Under the pieces are notes generated by a model. It worked only from the letters and a program-made list of their open reading frames with translations, ran no database searches and was not told the origin of the DNA. Shown piece by piece: positions 49,032 through 58,794 of a DNA stretch of 64,000 bases. The stretch spans positions 124,001-188,000 of the forward strand of contig NZ_AUHB01000009.1 in the NCBI RefSeq assembly GCF_000422965.1. Reading direction: 5' to 3'. The DNA comes from Pleomorphomonas oryzae DSM 16300. GTDB lineage: Bacteria > Pseudomonadota > Alphaproteobacteria > Rhizobiales > Pleomorphomonadaceae. Position numbers and translations under genes: made by a program. Every line of letters starts with the position of its first letter. Position 1 is the stretch's first letter.

Positions 49032-49044
49032 CCCAATAAACAGA

Positions 49045-49073
49045 GCCGCCGGCGAAGAGGCATCGCCGGCGGC
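49045..49073. terminator. terminator hairpin between aldo/keto reductase and LacI gene
   Basis: GCCGCCGGCGA (49045-49055) and TCGCCGGCGGC (49063-49073) form an 11-bp stem with a 7-base loop; CTGATTTT follows on the plus strand. Serves the reductase gene. Confidence 0.75.
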
Positions 49074-49091
49074 CTGATTTTGATGGGAGAC

Positions 49092-50174
49092 TTATCGCTT
49101 GCGAGGCTGTGCCGTCGAGCCAGCGATAACCAGCTCGACTGGCAGTTCAATGACCCGGTCGCCGATACCATCGGCCTTATCACCGAGAATCATCTCCACA
49201 GCAGCCTCCCCCTTGCCGATGGCCGGCTGGCGGATCGTGGTGAGCGGCGGAACGAAGCTTGAAGCCTCTTCGATGCCGTCAAAACCGATCACCGAGAAGT
49301 CGTCGGGCACCTTGCGGCCGAGCGACTGCAGATAGGTTATGACGTGAAGCGCCACGCGGTCCGAGGTGCAAACGAAGGCGGTGGTTTCCGGATGGGCGGC
49401 AAGAACGGCATCGACGCCGGTACACACGCCGTCGTACTCGGAGCCGGTTTCGAAGACCGGTTGTGGTGGCAGGCCGGCAGCGTGGAAGACGTCGCGGTAG
49501 CCGGACAGGCGGCGCCGAACCACTTCGAAGGTCGACCGTTCGGCCCGGAGGTCATCGACGAAGCCGACGCGCACCTCTTTCTCGGTTTCGAAGGTGAAAA
49601 CGGCGAAATGCCTGTGACCGAGGTCGACAAGATGCTGCGCCGCCTCGCGGGCGCCGCGATAGTCGTCGATCTTGACGACGTCGAGGCCGGGGCCGACCGG
49701 GAAATCCACCGCCACGAAAGGAAGGCCGCGCTTCTTCGCCAGTTCGACCAGCGTGTTGCCCTCGTTGAGGCAATGCAGGATGAAGCCGTCGACCAGTGCC
49801 GTGCGGATGTTCCAGGCGGCGATCTCGTCATCGGTCGCCGACACCAGGGAGATGCCGGCGCCGCGCGCTTCGCAGGCCCGGGCAACGCCGGACAGGAACA
49901 GGCGGGTATATTGATCGTCGAAGAAGCAATTGAGCGGCCCGATGGCCACAACACCGATAGCGTTGACGCGCCCTGCCCGCAGCAGCCGGCCACGCGGATC
50001 GGGACCTCGGTAACCAAGTGATCGCGCCGCTTCCTCGACCCGCTCGCGGAGTTGTTCTGAAACAAGACTCGGCCGGTTGAAGACGTTGGAAACCGTTCCC
50101 TGGCTGACGCCGGCGGCCCGCGCCACATCGGCAAGCTTCACGGTTTTGTTTTGCGAAGTTGAACTTTCACCCAT
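49092..50174 (-). CDS. LacI-family transcriptional regulator
   Basis: A 360-residue LacI/GalR-type repressor. The DNA-binding helix-turn-helix is residues 11-32 (LADVARAAGVSQGTVSNVFN), with the hinge around 55-65 (RAGRVNAIGVVAIG). The effector domain is a sugar-binding fold ending in the C-terminal LTTIRQPAIGKG. ATG 50174 is chosen because HTH spacing is then normal; the ribosome site is weak and 39 upstream codons are unsupported. No sugar operon is adjacent, so it may act elsewhere or control the convergent aldo/keto reductase. A TTGCG-TTT-CGCAA dyad upstream may be its own operator. Confidence 0.9.
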   Translation of the reverse strand: MGESSTSQNKTVKLADVARAAGVSQGTVSNVFNRPSLVSEQLRERVEEAARSLGYRGPDPRGRLLRAGRVNAIGVVAIGPLNCFFDDQYTRLFLSGVARACEARGAGISLVSATDDEIAAWNIRTALVDGFILHCLNEGNTLVELAKKRGLPFVAVDFPVGPGLDVVKIDDYRGAREAAQHLVDLGHRHFAVFTFETEKEVRVGFVDDLRAERSTFEVVRRRLSGYRDVFHAAGLPPQPVFETGSEYDGVCTGVDAVLAAHPETTAFVCTSDRVALHVITYLQSLGRKVPDDFSVIGFDGIEEASSFVPPLTTIRQPAIGKGEAAVEMILGDKADGIGDRVIELPVELVIAGSTAQPRKR

Positions 50175-50402
50175 CTGTCCGTCCGATGCACCGGAACTCC
50201 GGCTGTACTGACGAGGGACAACGGCGTCTCTCTTCCCGAGATCGCGACCTAAACCCGCGCAACGCCCGCCGGTCAAACCGGCAGGCGCCACCCGGAAGTC
50301 TGCCGCCCATGCCCCCCGGCGAACGTCAGACTGATCAGCTCAATTGATGCGACCGATCTCGTTGAAACGATATACGCAAAACCCTTGAGAACAACAAGAA
50401 AC

Positions 50403-50415
50403 TTGCGTTTCGCAA
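50403..50415. promoter_or_regulatory. short dyad, candidate LacI-family operator
   Basis: TTGCG-TTT-CGCAA is a perfect 5-bp inverted repeat about 230 bases upstream of the LacI-family gene. Weak evidence because the arms are short. Confidence 0.25.
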
Positions 50416-50511
50416 TCATCTCGATCGGTTAAGACTTGAGAAGCATGCCGTTCCCGAACTCAGGGTCGGCACCCGCAAGCCTAGCCGTTCGTCGCGACTG
50501 ACGAAGGACGT

Positions 50512-50541
50512 TTCCTCCGGAGAAGGCGTTCTCCGGAGGAA
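50512..50541. terminator. 13-bp perfect hairpin after hslU
   Basis: TTCCTCCGGAGAA and TTCTCCGGAGGAA pair around a 4-base loop, 4 bases past the hslU stop. There is no T-run beyond the stem, so termination or 3'-end protection are both possible. Confidence 0.55.
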
Positions 50542-50545
50542 GCAC

Positions 50546-51844
50546 TTAGAGAATGAACCGGCTGAGGTCGGTATTGTGGGCGAGGTCGCCGAGCGCCGCT
50601 CTCACCGCGGCTCCATCGACGGTGATCGTCTCGCCGGCGCGGTCAGGGGCCGAGAAGGAGATATCGTCGAGAATGCGCTCCAGCACCGTCTGCAAACGTC
50701 GAGCACCAATGTTTTCGACGGTGGCGTTGACGTGGACGGCGATCTCGGCAATGGCGTCGATGGCATCGTCGGTGAAGGACAGTGTCACCCCTTCGGTCTG
50801 CATCAGCGCCACATATTGCTTGATGAGGCTCGCCTGCGGCTCGGTCAGGATGCGGCGGAAGTCGTCCTTGTCGAGTGGCTTCAACTCGACGCGGATCGGC
50901 AGACGGCCTTGAAGCTCGGGCAGCAGGTCCGATGGCTTGGCGACGTGGAAGGCACCGGAGGCGATGAACAGGATATGGTCGGTCTTCACCGAGCCGTGCT
51001 TGGTGGATACCGTCGTGCCTTCGATAAGCGGCAGCAGGTCACGCTGCACGCCCTCACGCGACACCGATCCGTCGCGACCGTCCTTGGCGCAGATCTTGTC
51101 GATCTCGTCGAGGAAGACGATGCCGTTGTTCTCGACCGCGTCGATCGCCTCGGCGACGATCTTGTCCTGATCGATCAGCTTGTCGGCCTCCTCGGCGGTG
51201 AGCAAATCGTGGCTGTCCTTGACGTTGACGCGGCGGGTCTTCTTCACGCCGCCCATCATCTTCTGCATCATCTCGGAAAGGTTGATGACCTGCCCGCCCG
51301 GCATGCCTGGGATTTCCATGCCGCCGGGACCAGGGCCCGTGGCCGTCAGTTCGATCTCGATCTCCTTGTCGTCGAGTTCGCCGGCCCGAAGCTTCTTGCG
51401 GAAGGTGTCTCGGGTCGAGGGGCTCGCCGACGTGCCGACCAGCGCGTCGAGCACCCGCTCCTCGGCGGCAAGATGTGCCTTGGCCTCGACGTCCTTGCGC
51501 CGCTGCGTCCGAACAAGCGAGATGCCGACCTCAAGAAGGTCGCGGACGATCTGCTCGACATCGCGGCCGACATAGCCGATCTCGGTGAATTTGGTGGCTT
51601 CGACCTTGACGAAGGGCGCGTTGACCAGACGGGCGAGACGACGGGAGATCTCCGTCTTGCCGACGCCGGTGGGGCCGATCATCAGGATGTTCTTGGGCAG
51701 CACCTCTTCGCGCAGCGAGGAGTCGAGCTGCAGGCGGCGCCAGCGGTTGCGCAGCGCAATGGCGACGGCGCGCTTGGCGTCCTTCTGACCGACGATGTGA
51801 CGGTCGAGTTCGGAGACGATTTCGCGGGGCGAGAAATCGGGCAT
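50546..51844 (-). CDS. hslU: HslU ATPase of the HslVU protease
   Basis: A 432-residue AAA+ unfoldase that feeds proteins into HslV. Walker [10 protein letters not shown] is at residues 57-65, Walker [11 protein letters not shown] near 250, and the inserted I-domain spans about 110-235. The C-terminal LSRFIL tail docks into HslV. ATG 51844 follows AGGATAAAG. hslV lies 66 bases upstream on the same strand. A long hairpin follows its stop. Confidence 0.96.
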   Translation of the reverse strand: MPDFSPREIVSELDRHIVGQKDAKRAVAIALRNRWRRLQLDSSLREEVLPKNILMIGPTGVGKTEISRRLARLVNAPFVKVEATKFTEIGYVGRDVEQIVRDLLEVGISLVRTQRRKDVEAKAHLAAEERVLDALVGTSASPSTRDTFRKKLRAGELDDKEIEIELTATGPGPGGMEIPGMPGGQVINLSEMMQKMMGGVKKTRRVNVKDSHDLLTAEEADKLIDQDKIVAEAIDAVENNGIVFLDEIDKICAKDGRDGSVSREGVQRDLLPLIEGTTVSTKHGSVKTDHILFIASGAFHVAKPSDLLPELQGRLPIRVELKPLDKDDFRRILTEPQASLIKQYVALMQTEGVTLSFTDDAIDAIAEIAVHVNATVENIGARRLQTVLERILDDISFSAPDRAGETITVDGAAVRAALGDLAHNTDLSRFIL

Positions 51845-51910
51845 GTCTTTATCCTTAGGTGGAGCGGTCCGGAGTGGCGCACGAGGGCCAGCAACCCGGA
51901 CGGATGGAAC

Positions 51911-52468
51911 TCAGGCCTTGGGCAGGCTTTCGACGATGACATTCTCGTTGGTGTAGATGCAGATGTCGGCGGCGATCTTCATGGCCTTGCGGGCGATCGC
52001 CTCGGCGTCATTGCTGCTGTCGGCAAGCGCGCGGGCGGCGGCGAGCGCGTAAGTGCCGCCAGAGCCGATACCGGCGATGCCGCCCTCGGGTTCGAGAACG
52101 TCTCCGGTGCCGGTCAGCACCAACGTCACGCTGGCGTCGGCGACGATCATCATCGCCTCAAGCTTGCGAAGATAGCGGTCGGTCCGCCAATCCTTGGCAA
52201 GCTCGACGCAGGCGCGCATCAGCTGGCCCGGATACTGCTCCAGCTTGGCTTCCAGCCGCTCGAACAGCGTGAAGGCGTCGGCGGTGGCGCCGGCGAAACC
52301 GGCGATGACGTCACCGCGGCCAAGCGGCCGCACCTTGCGCGCCGTGTGCTTGATCACCGTCGCGCCAAGGGTGACCTGCCCGTCGCCTGCGATCACCACC
52401 TTGCCGTCCTTGCGGACCGATACGATGGTGGTGCCGTACCAGGTGGACGGGTTCGTATGTTCCATCAT
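51911..52468 (-). CDS. hslV: HslV peptidase subunit
   Basis: A 185-residue threonine protease that assembles with HslU into the ClpQY chamber. Maturation occurs at the GT bond before Thr13 ([10 protein letters not shown]), leaving the N-terminal nucleophile. GDGQVTLG and [11 protein letters not shown] are family markers. AAGGAG lies six bases before ATG 52468; ATG 52465 is an alternative. Heat-shock control is likely: a sigma-32-like promoter candidate is at 52534-52561. Confidence 0.96.
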   Translation of the reverse strand: MMEHTNPSTWYGTTIVSVRKDGKVVIAGDGQVTLGATVIKHTARKVRPLGRGDVIAGFAGATADAFTLFERLEAKLEQYPGQLMRACVELAKDWRTDRYLRKLEAMMIVADASVTLVLTGTGDVLEPEGGIAGIGSGGTYALAAARALADSSNDAEAIARKAMKIAADICIYTNENVIVESLPKA

Positions 52469-52533
52469 GAGATGCTCCTTGCGGCAACGGCCGTCCGCCC
52501 GTGGCGCGGAAGCCGTCCCTGAATGACGCCTTT

Positions 52534-52561
52534 ATGTAGGACAGAAATGCCTCTATGCAAC
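52534..52561 (-). promoter_or_regulatory. candidate sigma-32 promoter of hslVU
   Basis: On the minus strand GTTG (52561-52558), 17 bases, then CCTACAT (52540-52534), close to the alphaproteobacterial heat-shock form CTTG-N17-CYTATNT with mismatches. It lies about 66 bases before hslV, in an operon known elsewhere to be heat-induced. Confidence 0.4.
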
Positions 52562-52614
52562 TTGCCTCTGGCAAAGCCCGCATCACGGTTCCGAAACCGT
52601 CAGGAGACCCATCG

Positions 52615-53487
52615 ATGAAGCTCATGGCCTTCGGCCTCGGCTATAGTGCCACGGCAGCTCTGCGCCGCCTCGCCCCCAAGGATGCCGTCGGCACGACGCG
52701 CTCGACAGCAAAGGCCGCCGCCCTCGCCTCGCTGGCCGACATGCACCTGTTCGACGGATCGCGCGAAGCGGCCGAAGCCTTGAGGCCCGCGCTGTCGGGT
52801 ATCAGCCATATCGTCGTGTCTATCGCGCCCTCCGAGGGACCAGATGGCGGTGATCGTGTGTTGCCGGTGCTCGCCGAAGCCCTCGCCGACGAGAAATCGC
52901 TTGTCTCCATCGCTTATCTCTCGACGGTCGGCGTCTATGGCGACCATGACGGCGCCTGGGTGGACGAGACCTCCGAATGTCGCCCCAGGAGTGCCCGATC
53001 GCTCGCTCGCGTGAAGGCGGAAAACCAGTGGCTGGCCTTTGGCGAACAAGTCGGCGTGCCGGTGGCGGTGCTGCGCCTGTCCGGCATCTACGGACCGGGC
53101 CGCAACGCCTTCGTCAACCTGACGGACGGCAGCGCACGTCGGCTCATCAAGCCGGGTCAGGTCTTCAACCGCATTCATGTCCAGGACATCGCGGCAGCCG
53201 TGGATCGCGCCTTCGCGACAGGGGCCAGCGGCCCCTTCAACATAACCGATGACGAGCCGGCGCCACCGCAGGACGTTGTCGCCTATGCGGCCGATCTGAT
53301 GGGCGTGGCGCCGCCACCTGAACAGGATTTCGAGACGGCCGAGCTGTCACCGATGGCCCGCAGCTTCTATGGCGAGAACAAGCGGGTCGCCAACAGCCTG
53401 AGCAAATCCACTCTCGGACTTACCTACGCCTATCCGAACTATCGCGCCGCCTTCGCCCGCATGTGGGCGGAGGGAAGCTGGCGCTGA
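52615..53487 (+). CDS. NAD-dependent epimerase/dehydratase-like protein (YeeZ type)
   Basis: A 290-residue Rossmann-fold protein of the extended SDR group. The dinucleotide loop FGLGYSATA is at residues 6-14, and STVGVYGDHDGAW is near 104-116. No classical YxxxK pair is visible where expected, so catalytic activity is uncertain; such YeeZ-like proteins are often listed as epimerases without proof. ATG 52615 has CAGGAG in front and gives a normal N-terminus; 20 upstream codons are unsupported. Divergent from hslV. Confidence 0.82.
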   Translation: MKLMAFGLGYSATAALRRLAPKDAVGTTRSTAKAAALASLADMHLFDGSREAAEALRPALSGISHIVVSIAPSEGPDGGDRVLPVLAEALADEKSLVSIAYLSTVGVYGDHDGAWVDETSECRPRSARSLARVKAENQWLAFGEQVGVPVAVLRLSGIYGPGRNAFVNLTDGSARRLIKPGQVFNRIHVQDIAAAVDRAFATGASGPFNITDDEPAPPQDVVAYAADLMGVAPPPEQDFETAELSPMARSFYGENKRVANSLSKSTLGLTYAYPNYRAAFARMWAEGSWR

Positions 53488-53547
53488 ACGACAAACCGCC
53501 CCATCGATGAACAACGGGGCGGTTGGAATGATGGCGAAACTATTTGA

Positions 53548-55023
53548 TCAGGCGAGCGTTGCCGCCGCCTTCTGCAGCTTGTTGGCGGCTTCATCGATCG
53601 ATTGCGTCGACCGGCTGATACCATCCAGTGCCTTGGCAATCTCCTCGACGCCGCTCGCGGCGGTATGCATGCTGCCGGACATGTTCTGCGTCACGGCCGC
53701 CTGCTCCTCCACCGCGGTGGCGATCGACGACGATATCTCATTGATGCGGCCGATGATGGCCGTGATGCCGTCGATGGATTGAACCGCCTTGGAAGAAATG
53801 GTCTGTACCGCCGCGATTTCACTGGCGATTTCGTCAGTGGCGCGGGAGGTTTGAGCGGCGAGCTGCTTCACCTCGGATGCGACCACGGCGAAGCCCTTGC
53901 CCATTTCGCCAGCGCGTGCCGCCTCGATGGTGGCGTTGAGGGCCAGAAGGTTGGTCTGGCCGGCGATGGTGTTGATCAGCTCGACCACCTGATCGATCTT
54001 CTGCGCCGCCGTCGCCAGACCTGAGACGACCTTGGTCGCCGTATCGGCCTGGGTGACGGCCTCCTGAGACACCGACAGGGCGACGCTCACCTGACGGCTG
54101 ATCTCCGCGACAGAAGAGACAAGCTCCTCCGCTCCGGCGGCCACCGCCTGAACGTTGGAGGCGGTGATGCCGGCGGTCGAGTTGGCGCCTGTGGCCTCGG
54201 TGTTCGATCGGGCGATCATGTCGGCGACTTCGCCCAGTTCGCGATTGATTTCCGCCTGGGCGGCCTGACGCTTGCGTCGCCGCTCCATGACGGCGGTGAT
54301 GTCGGTCGCAAACTTGGTGACGCGAACAAGATGGCCGCTGAGATCGAAGATCGGATTGTAGGTCGCCTGTAGGAAAATATCCCGTCCACCCTTGCCGACG
54401 CGGTGGAATTCGTCCGACTTGAACTCGCCGGCCCTGAGGTCTTCCCAGAACTTCTTGTAGGCGGGGCTGTTGCGTTCCTCAGGTGTGACGAACATCGTGT
54501 GATGTTTGCCGACGATCTCCTGAAGACGGTAGCCGAGCGCCTTTTGGAAATTCTCGTTGGCATCAATGATGGTGCCATCCGGGTTGAAGGAGATGACAGC
54601 CTGGGCGCGGTTGATGGCGTTGATTTCGCCCTGAATCCTGGCATCTTCCAGCTTGCGTTCGGTCACGTCGGAGGCAAACTTCATGACGCGATAGACCTTG
54701 CCGGACTTGTCCAGCAGTGGGTTGTAAGTGCCTTGGATCCAGACCGAGCGCCCTCCCTTGCCGATGCGTCGAAACTCGGCCGACACGAACTTGCCGGCCT
54801 GCAGATCGCGCCAAAAGGCAGTGTAATCCGGACCTTTCACTTCCGTTGGATCAACGAAAATCGAATGATGCTTGCCGACGATGTCGGCGAGCTCATAGCC
54901 CATGACCTTCAAGAAATTGGCGTTGGCAGTGAGGATTCGGCCCGTCGGATCAAATTCGATGACCGCCAGAGAACGGTCGAGAGCCGCAAGCACCGCCGCC
55001 TCGTGACTTGAAAAAGGCCACAT
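53548..55023 (-). CDS. soluble PAS-PAS methyl-accepting chemotaxis protein
   Basis: A 491-residue cytoplasmic chemoreceptor with no transmembrane helix. Two PAS domains follow one another: PAS1 at about residues 8-122 and PAS2 at about 130-245, each with the GKHH..F.. segment and the conserved GKGG strand. A coiled segment leads to the signalling domain with [18 protein letters not shown] near 365. This plan resembles BdlA/Aer2-like proteins that sense internal redox or flavin state. The PAS ligand (flavin or heme) is not evident. ATG 55023 is preferred to an adjacent TTG. Confidence 0.9.
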   Translation of the reverse strand: MWPFSSHEAAVLAALDRSLAVIEFDPTGRILTANANFLKVMGYELADIVGKHHSIFVDPTEVKGPDYTAFWRDLQAGKFVSAEFRRIGKGGRSVWIQGTYNPLLDKSGKVYRVMKFASDVTERKLEDARIQGEINAINRAQAVISFNPDGTIIDANENFQKALGYRLQEIVGKHHTMFVTPEERNSPAYKKFWEDLRAGEFKSDEFHRVGKGGRDIFLQATYNPIFDLSGHLVRVTKFATDITAVMERRRKRQAAQAEINRELGEVADMIARSNTEATGANSTAGITASNVQAVAAGAEELVSSVAEISRQVSVALSVSQEAVTQADTATKVVSGLATAAQKIDQVVELINTIAGQTNLLALNATIEAARAGEMGKGFAVVASEVKQLAAQTSRATDEIASEIAAVQTISSKAVQSIDGITAIIGRINEISSSIATAVEEQAAVTQNMSGSMHTAASGVEEIAKALDGISRSTQSIDEAANKLQKAAATLA

Positions 55024-55432
55024 CAATCTCAGCTCCTACCCTGCCCATCGACCAGCAGCGTCAAGCAATGGTCCGGGATCTGGCCGAGAAATATGCAGAT
55101 CGCATATAATGAGAGCCAACCGGAAAATATCACGCGCGGCCGAGGCTACATTGCCTGTCACAATCACTTAACTGATTATTTATTTACGGAGCGTTTACGC
55201 CACCTTAAGCACGGGTAGATCGGACCATCTGCTTTCCGCTGCGTGGCTAAAACCACTCTCGGAGAATTCGTAACGCTCACCATTAGTAGAAATACTTCGT
55301 GACCACCCGACCAACCCGCCTGCAAAGCGTTACCTGTCTTCGGTCATCGCAAACCTGTCCGGCGCCATAGGACTGGCGCCGATCCATCGAGCCGTATAAG
55401 AAATGGGCGCCTTTTCAATCGCGGTGACCCCA
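55024..55432. other. divergent intergenic region before hisF
   Basis: This 409-base region separates the chemoreceptor and hisF. It contains TATAAT at 55105-55110 without a matching -35 box, and an AT-rich stretch near 55160-55195. No gene or strong inverted repeat is seen. Confidence 0.55.
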
Positions 55433-56209
55433 ATGCTGAAAGCACGCGTCATCCCCTGCCTCGACGTCAAGGACGGCCGGGTGGTCAAAGGGGTCAACTT
55501 CGTCGACCTCATCGACGCCGGTGATCCGGTCGAGGCCGCCGCCGCCTATGACGCGGCCGGCGCCGACGAACTCTGCTTCCTCGACATCACCGCCAGCCAT
55601 GAGAATCGGGGCACCATCCTCGACGTGGTCCGCCGGACAGCCGAGCGCTGCTTCATGCCGGTCACGGTGGGTGGCGGTGTTCGATCGGTCGAGGACATCC
55701 GCGAGCTGCTACTCGCCGGCGCCGACAAGGCGTCGATCATGTCGGCGGCGGTTCGTGATCGCGATCTGGTGCGCCGCGCCTCCGAGAAGTTCGGCGACCA
55801 GTGCATCGTCGTGGCCATCGATGCCAAACGCGTCTCCTCCGATAACGGCAAGCCGCGCTGGGAGGTGTTCACCCATGGCGGCCGGCAGGCGACCGGCATC
55901 GATGCCGTCGAATATGCTCAGGAAGTAGTGTCGCTCGGCGCCGGGGAGCTTCTGTTGACCTCGATGGACCGTGACGGCACCAAGATCGGCTTCGATCTCG
56001 AGTTGACCCGCACCATCGCCGACTCGGTGTCTGTGCCGGTGATCGCCTCGGGTGGGGTCGGCACGCTCGACCATCTCGTCGAAGGCATTCGCGACGGACA
56101 TGCCGGCGCCGTGCTGGCCGCCTCGATCTTCCACTTCGGCACTTTTACAATCGGCGAGGCCAAGGCGCATCTCGCTGCGGCCGGCGTTCCGGTCCGCCTC
56201 CAGGGATGA
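55433..56209 (+). CDS. hisF: imidazole glycerol phosphate synthase cyclase subunit
   Basis: A 258-residue HisF, the cyclase that forms IGP and AICAR with HisH in histidine synthesis. Catalytic Asp11 lies in [13 protein letters not shown] (about 8-20), and the second catalytic Asp in VAIDAKRV near 130. Phosphate loops VGGGVR and ASGGVG are present. ATG 55433 gives the standard [12 protein letters not shown] start; an earlier in-frame ATG adds ten residues without a ribosome site. Overlaps hisE by four bases. The other his genes are not adjacent. Confidence 0.96.
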   Translation: MLKARVIPCLDVKDGRVVKGVNFVDLIDAGDPVEAAAAYDAAGADELCFLDITASHENRGTILDVVRRTAERCFMPVTVGGGVRSVEDIRELLLAGADKASIMSAAVRDRDLVRRASEKFGDQCIVVAIDAKRVSSDNGKPRWEVFTHGGRQATGIDAVEYAQEVVSLGAGELLLTSMDRDGTKIGFDLELTRTIADSVSVPVIASGGVGTLDHLVEGIRDGHAGAVLAASIFHFGTFTIGEAKAHLAAAGVPVRLQG

Positions 56210-56544
56210 ACGGCATGGCTGACAGCACTTTCACGCTCTCCGATCTCGAAGCGATCGTCGCCGACCGCCTCAAGAATGGCGATGTCACGTCCTACACGCG
56301 CAAGCTTGCTGAAAAGGGCCTCCCCAAAGCAGCTCAAAAACTTGGCGAGGAGGCGGTGGAGACGGTGATCGCGGCGCTTGGCAGTGACACCGACGCCGTG
56401 ACTTACGAGAGCGCCGACCTCCTCTATCATCTTCTCGTCGTGCTCGCGCTCAAGGGGATCCCCCTCGAAGAGGTTCTCACCGAACTGAAGCGCCGCACCG
56501 CCCAGTCCGGCTTGCAGGAAAAGGCCAGTCGCTCGGGCGACTGA
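56206..56544 (+). CDS. hisE: phosphoribosyl-ATP pyrophosphatase
   Basis: A 112-residue HisE, the second step of histidine synthesis. Family core: [30 protein letters not shown], with the metal-binding EExxE-type pattern, and the second helix with [13 protein letters not shown]. It starts inside the hisF stop (ATGA), so translation is coupled; ATG 56215 is an alternative start. coaA follows after 96 bases. Confidence 0.95.
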   Translation: MNGMADSTFTLSDLEAIVADRLKNGDVTSYTRKLAEKGLPKAAQKLGEEAVETVIAALGSDTDAVTYESADLLYHLLVVLALKGIPLEEVLTELKRRTAQSGLQEKASRSGD

Positions 56545-56640
56545 CCCAGAGCCTTGGTGCGTCGGCTTCGGCCGACGGCCATTTGCCGCATGCATCTGAA
56601 ATCAGCGGATCGCCAAGCAACGATCCGGAGATGGTGACGA

Positions 56641-57594
56641 ATGGAACAATTCGTGCGGAAAGCGTTGTCGCCTTACGAAGTCTATACCCGCGCCGATTGG
56701 GCCGTCCTCCGGGCCGGCATGCCTCTGACATTGACGCTCGACGATGTCATTCGGCTGCGCTCCCTCAACGACCCGGTGCAGCTCGACGAGGTATCCGACA
56801 TCTTCCTGCCGCTGGCGCGGCTATTGTCGCTCTATGTCGAATCGGCCCAGTCGCTGCATTCGTCGACGCGCCGCTTCCTCGGTCGCTCCGACGCCAAAAA
56901 GCCGTTCATCATCGGCATTGCCGGCTCTGTCGCCGTCGGCAAGTCGACGACCGCCCGTATTCTGAGAGCCATGCTGGCCCGCTGGCCGTCGTCGCCGAAG
57001 GTCGATCTCGTCACCACCGACGGTTTCCTGTTTCCCAACGCGGTGCTGCGTGAGGAAGGCCTGATGGAAAAGAAGGGCTTCCCGGAAAGCTACGACCGGG
57101 CGGCACTGCTTTCGTTTCTCACCGATATCAAGGCTGGCAAGCCCAATGTCTGGGCACCGGTCTATTCCCACCTCGTCTACGACATCGTCCCGGACGAACG
57201 GATTGTCGTGGACCAGCCGGACATCCTGATTCTTGAGGGGCTCAACGTTCTGCAGACTGGCAAGCTGCCGCGCGACGGACGCGCCATTCCCTTCGTCTCC
57301 GACTTCTTCGACTTTTCGATCTTCATCGATGCCGACGAAGCCGACCTGCAGCGGTGGTATGTCGAGCGGTTCATGCGTTTGAGGCAAACCGCCTTCCGCG
57401 ATCCCCAATCCTACTTCCGCCGCTACGCCGAGATTTCCGAAGAGGAAGCGTTGGAGACCGCCATCGGTCTCTGGACGCGCATCAACCTCGCCAATCTCCG
57501 CGAGAACATTCAACCGACCCGCCTCAGGGCCGATCTGGTGCTGCGCAAGAGCACCAACCACGCCATTGAGCAGGTCATGCTCAGGAAGCTCTGA
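56641..57594 (+). CDS. coaA: pantothenate kinase type I
   Basis: A 317-residue CoaA, the first and controlling step of coenzyme A synthesis. Walker [10 protein letters not shown] is at residues 95-103, with the CoaA-specific [10 protein letters not shown] near 127 and [13 protein letters not shown] near 220. It is inhibited by CoA in other bacteria; the binding residues cannot all be checked here. ATG 56641 follows GGAGATGGTGA. The hisF-hisE-coaA order is common in this order of bacteria. Confidence 0.95.
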   Translation: MEQFVRKALSPYEVYTRADWAVLRAGMPLTLTLDDVIRLRSLNDPVQLDEVSDIFLPLARLLSLYVESAQSLHSSTRRFLGRSDAKKPFIIGIAGSVAVGKSTTARILRAMLARWPSSPKVDLVTTDGFLFPNAVLREEGLMEKKGFPESYDRAALLSFLTDIKAGKPNVWAPVYSHLVYDIVPDERIVVDQPDILILEGLNVLQTGKLPRDGRAIPFVSDFFDFSIFIDADEADLQRWYVERFMRLRQTAFRDPQSYFRRYAEISEEEALETAIGLWTRINLANLRENIQPTRLRADLVLRKSTNHAIEQVMLRKL

Positions 57595-57621
57595 GGCGTC
57601 GTCTGCGCAAAAGACGGTCTC

Positions 57622-58767
57622 TCATGCCGAATGCGCCTTCTGACCACCGATCCACGTCGATTGGAGATCGAAAGTCGGGGTCATCAGCAGGAAATCGGCG
57701 TCGAAGCCGGGAGCGACCCTGCCCTTGCGATGTCCGACACGCATGGCTTCGGCCGGATAGAGAGTGGCCATGCGGATCGCCTCGTCGAGACCGATGTCGA
57801 AATGCTCGGCGGCATAGCGCACCGAGGAGAGCATATCGATGTCGGCACCGGCCAGCGTGCCGTCGGCGAGCGCCAGGCGGCCGTCGCGGCGGAAAATGGT
57901 TCGGCCGTTGAGCTCGAAATCGGCCAGATCGGTGCCGATGGTCAGCATGGCGTCGGTGACCAGGAATATCCGTCCAGGTCCGCGCTTCGCCCTGAGGGCT
58001 ATCCGGGCCGCCGCCGGATGCACGTGAATGCCATCGGCAATGAGGCCGGCAGAGATGCCGCTTTCGAGGATCGCGCCGACCATGCCCGGCGTGCGATGGC
58101 CGAGCGGGCTCATGGCGTTGAAGAGATGGGTCGCCGTGGTGGCGCCGGCGGCGATGTAGGCCAATGCCGTGTCATAATCGCAGTCGGTATGGCCAAGACT
58201 GATGACACCGCCGGCAGCGACAAGACGCCGCACAGCGTCGACCGGCGTCGATTCAGGAGCAACCGTCAGCATCGTCGGGCCGGCACCGGCGAGCGCACCC
58301 ATGAGTTCCCTGATATCCGTGTCGTCCATGGGGCGCACATAGGCCGCCGCATGGACGCCTCGCTTGGTGGCGGAGAGATGCGGCCCCTCGAGATGCAGAC
58401 CGAGAAAGCCTGGCACACCGGCCGCCCGCGCCGCCTTGCCGGCGGCAATGGCCTCGGTGCGTGCCTCGCGGCGGTCGGTGATCAAGGTGGGCAACAGCGC
58501 CGTCGTACCGAAACGGGCGTGGGCCGTGCAGATCCGCTCGATCGTCTTGAGCGAGGGCGCATCGTTGAAATTGATACCGCCGCCGCCGTTGACCTGCAGA
58601 TCGATGAAACCGGGCACCACGAGAAGGCCGCGGGCGTCGATCACCTCGGCGCCGGCCGGCGCATTGCTGGCGGGAACAAAGCGACCGTCGGCCACGGCAA
58701 TGACTGCGTCGTCGCGCCAAGTATCGCCGTCGAACAGGCGAGCACCGCGAATGAGAAGGGCGGACAT
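57622..58767 (-). CDS. nagA: N-acetylglucosamine-6-phosphate deacetylase
   Basis: A 381-residue NagA that removes acetate from GlcNAc-6-phosphate. Metal and catalytic residues are visible: E127 in HLEGPH, H192 in GHTDCDYDTA, H213 in THLFNAM, and catalytic D271 in LVTDAM. The usual C-terminal barrel is complete. AGGAGACG precedes ATG 58767. It is last in the minus-strand order kinase, GntR, nagA, consistent with amino-sugar breakdown. NagB is not in the window. Confidence 0.95.
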   Translation of the reverse strand: MSALLIRGARLFDGDTWRDDAVIAVADGRFVPASNAPAGAEVIDARGLLVVPGFIDLQVNGGGGINFNDAPSLKTIERICTAHARFGTTALLPTLITDRREARTEAIAAGKAARAAGVPGFLGLHLEGPHLSATKRGVHAAAYVRPMDDTDIRELMGALAGAGPTMLTVAPESTPVDAVRRLVAAGGVISLGHTDCDYDTALAYIAAGATTATHLFNAMSPLGHRTPGMVGAILESGISAGLIADGIHVHPAAARIALRAKRGPGRIFLVTDAMLTIGTDLADFELNGRTIFRRDGRLALADGTLAGADIDMLSSVRYAAEHFDIGLDEAIRMATLYPAEAMRVGHRKGRVAPGFDADFLLMTPTFDLQSTWIGGQKAHSA

Positions 58768-58794
58768 TGGAACGTCTCCTTAAGTGGTGACGGA

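Larger units (their letters stand above)
50175..50545. other. intergenic region between the LacI gene and hslU
   Basis: The 371-base region holds a short dyad (50403-50415) and a long hairpin (50512-50541), listed separately. It contains no convincing gene or promoter boxes. The nearby CGTTGAAACG and ATATACGC segments are LacI-operator-like but imperfect. Confidence 0.6.

Noticed and set aside
50576-52522. 648-codon plus-strand frame
   Set aside because: Antisense to hslU and hslV.
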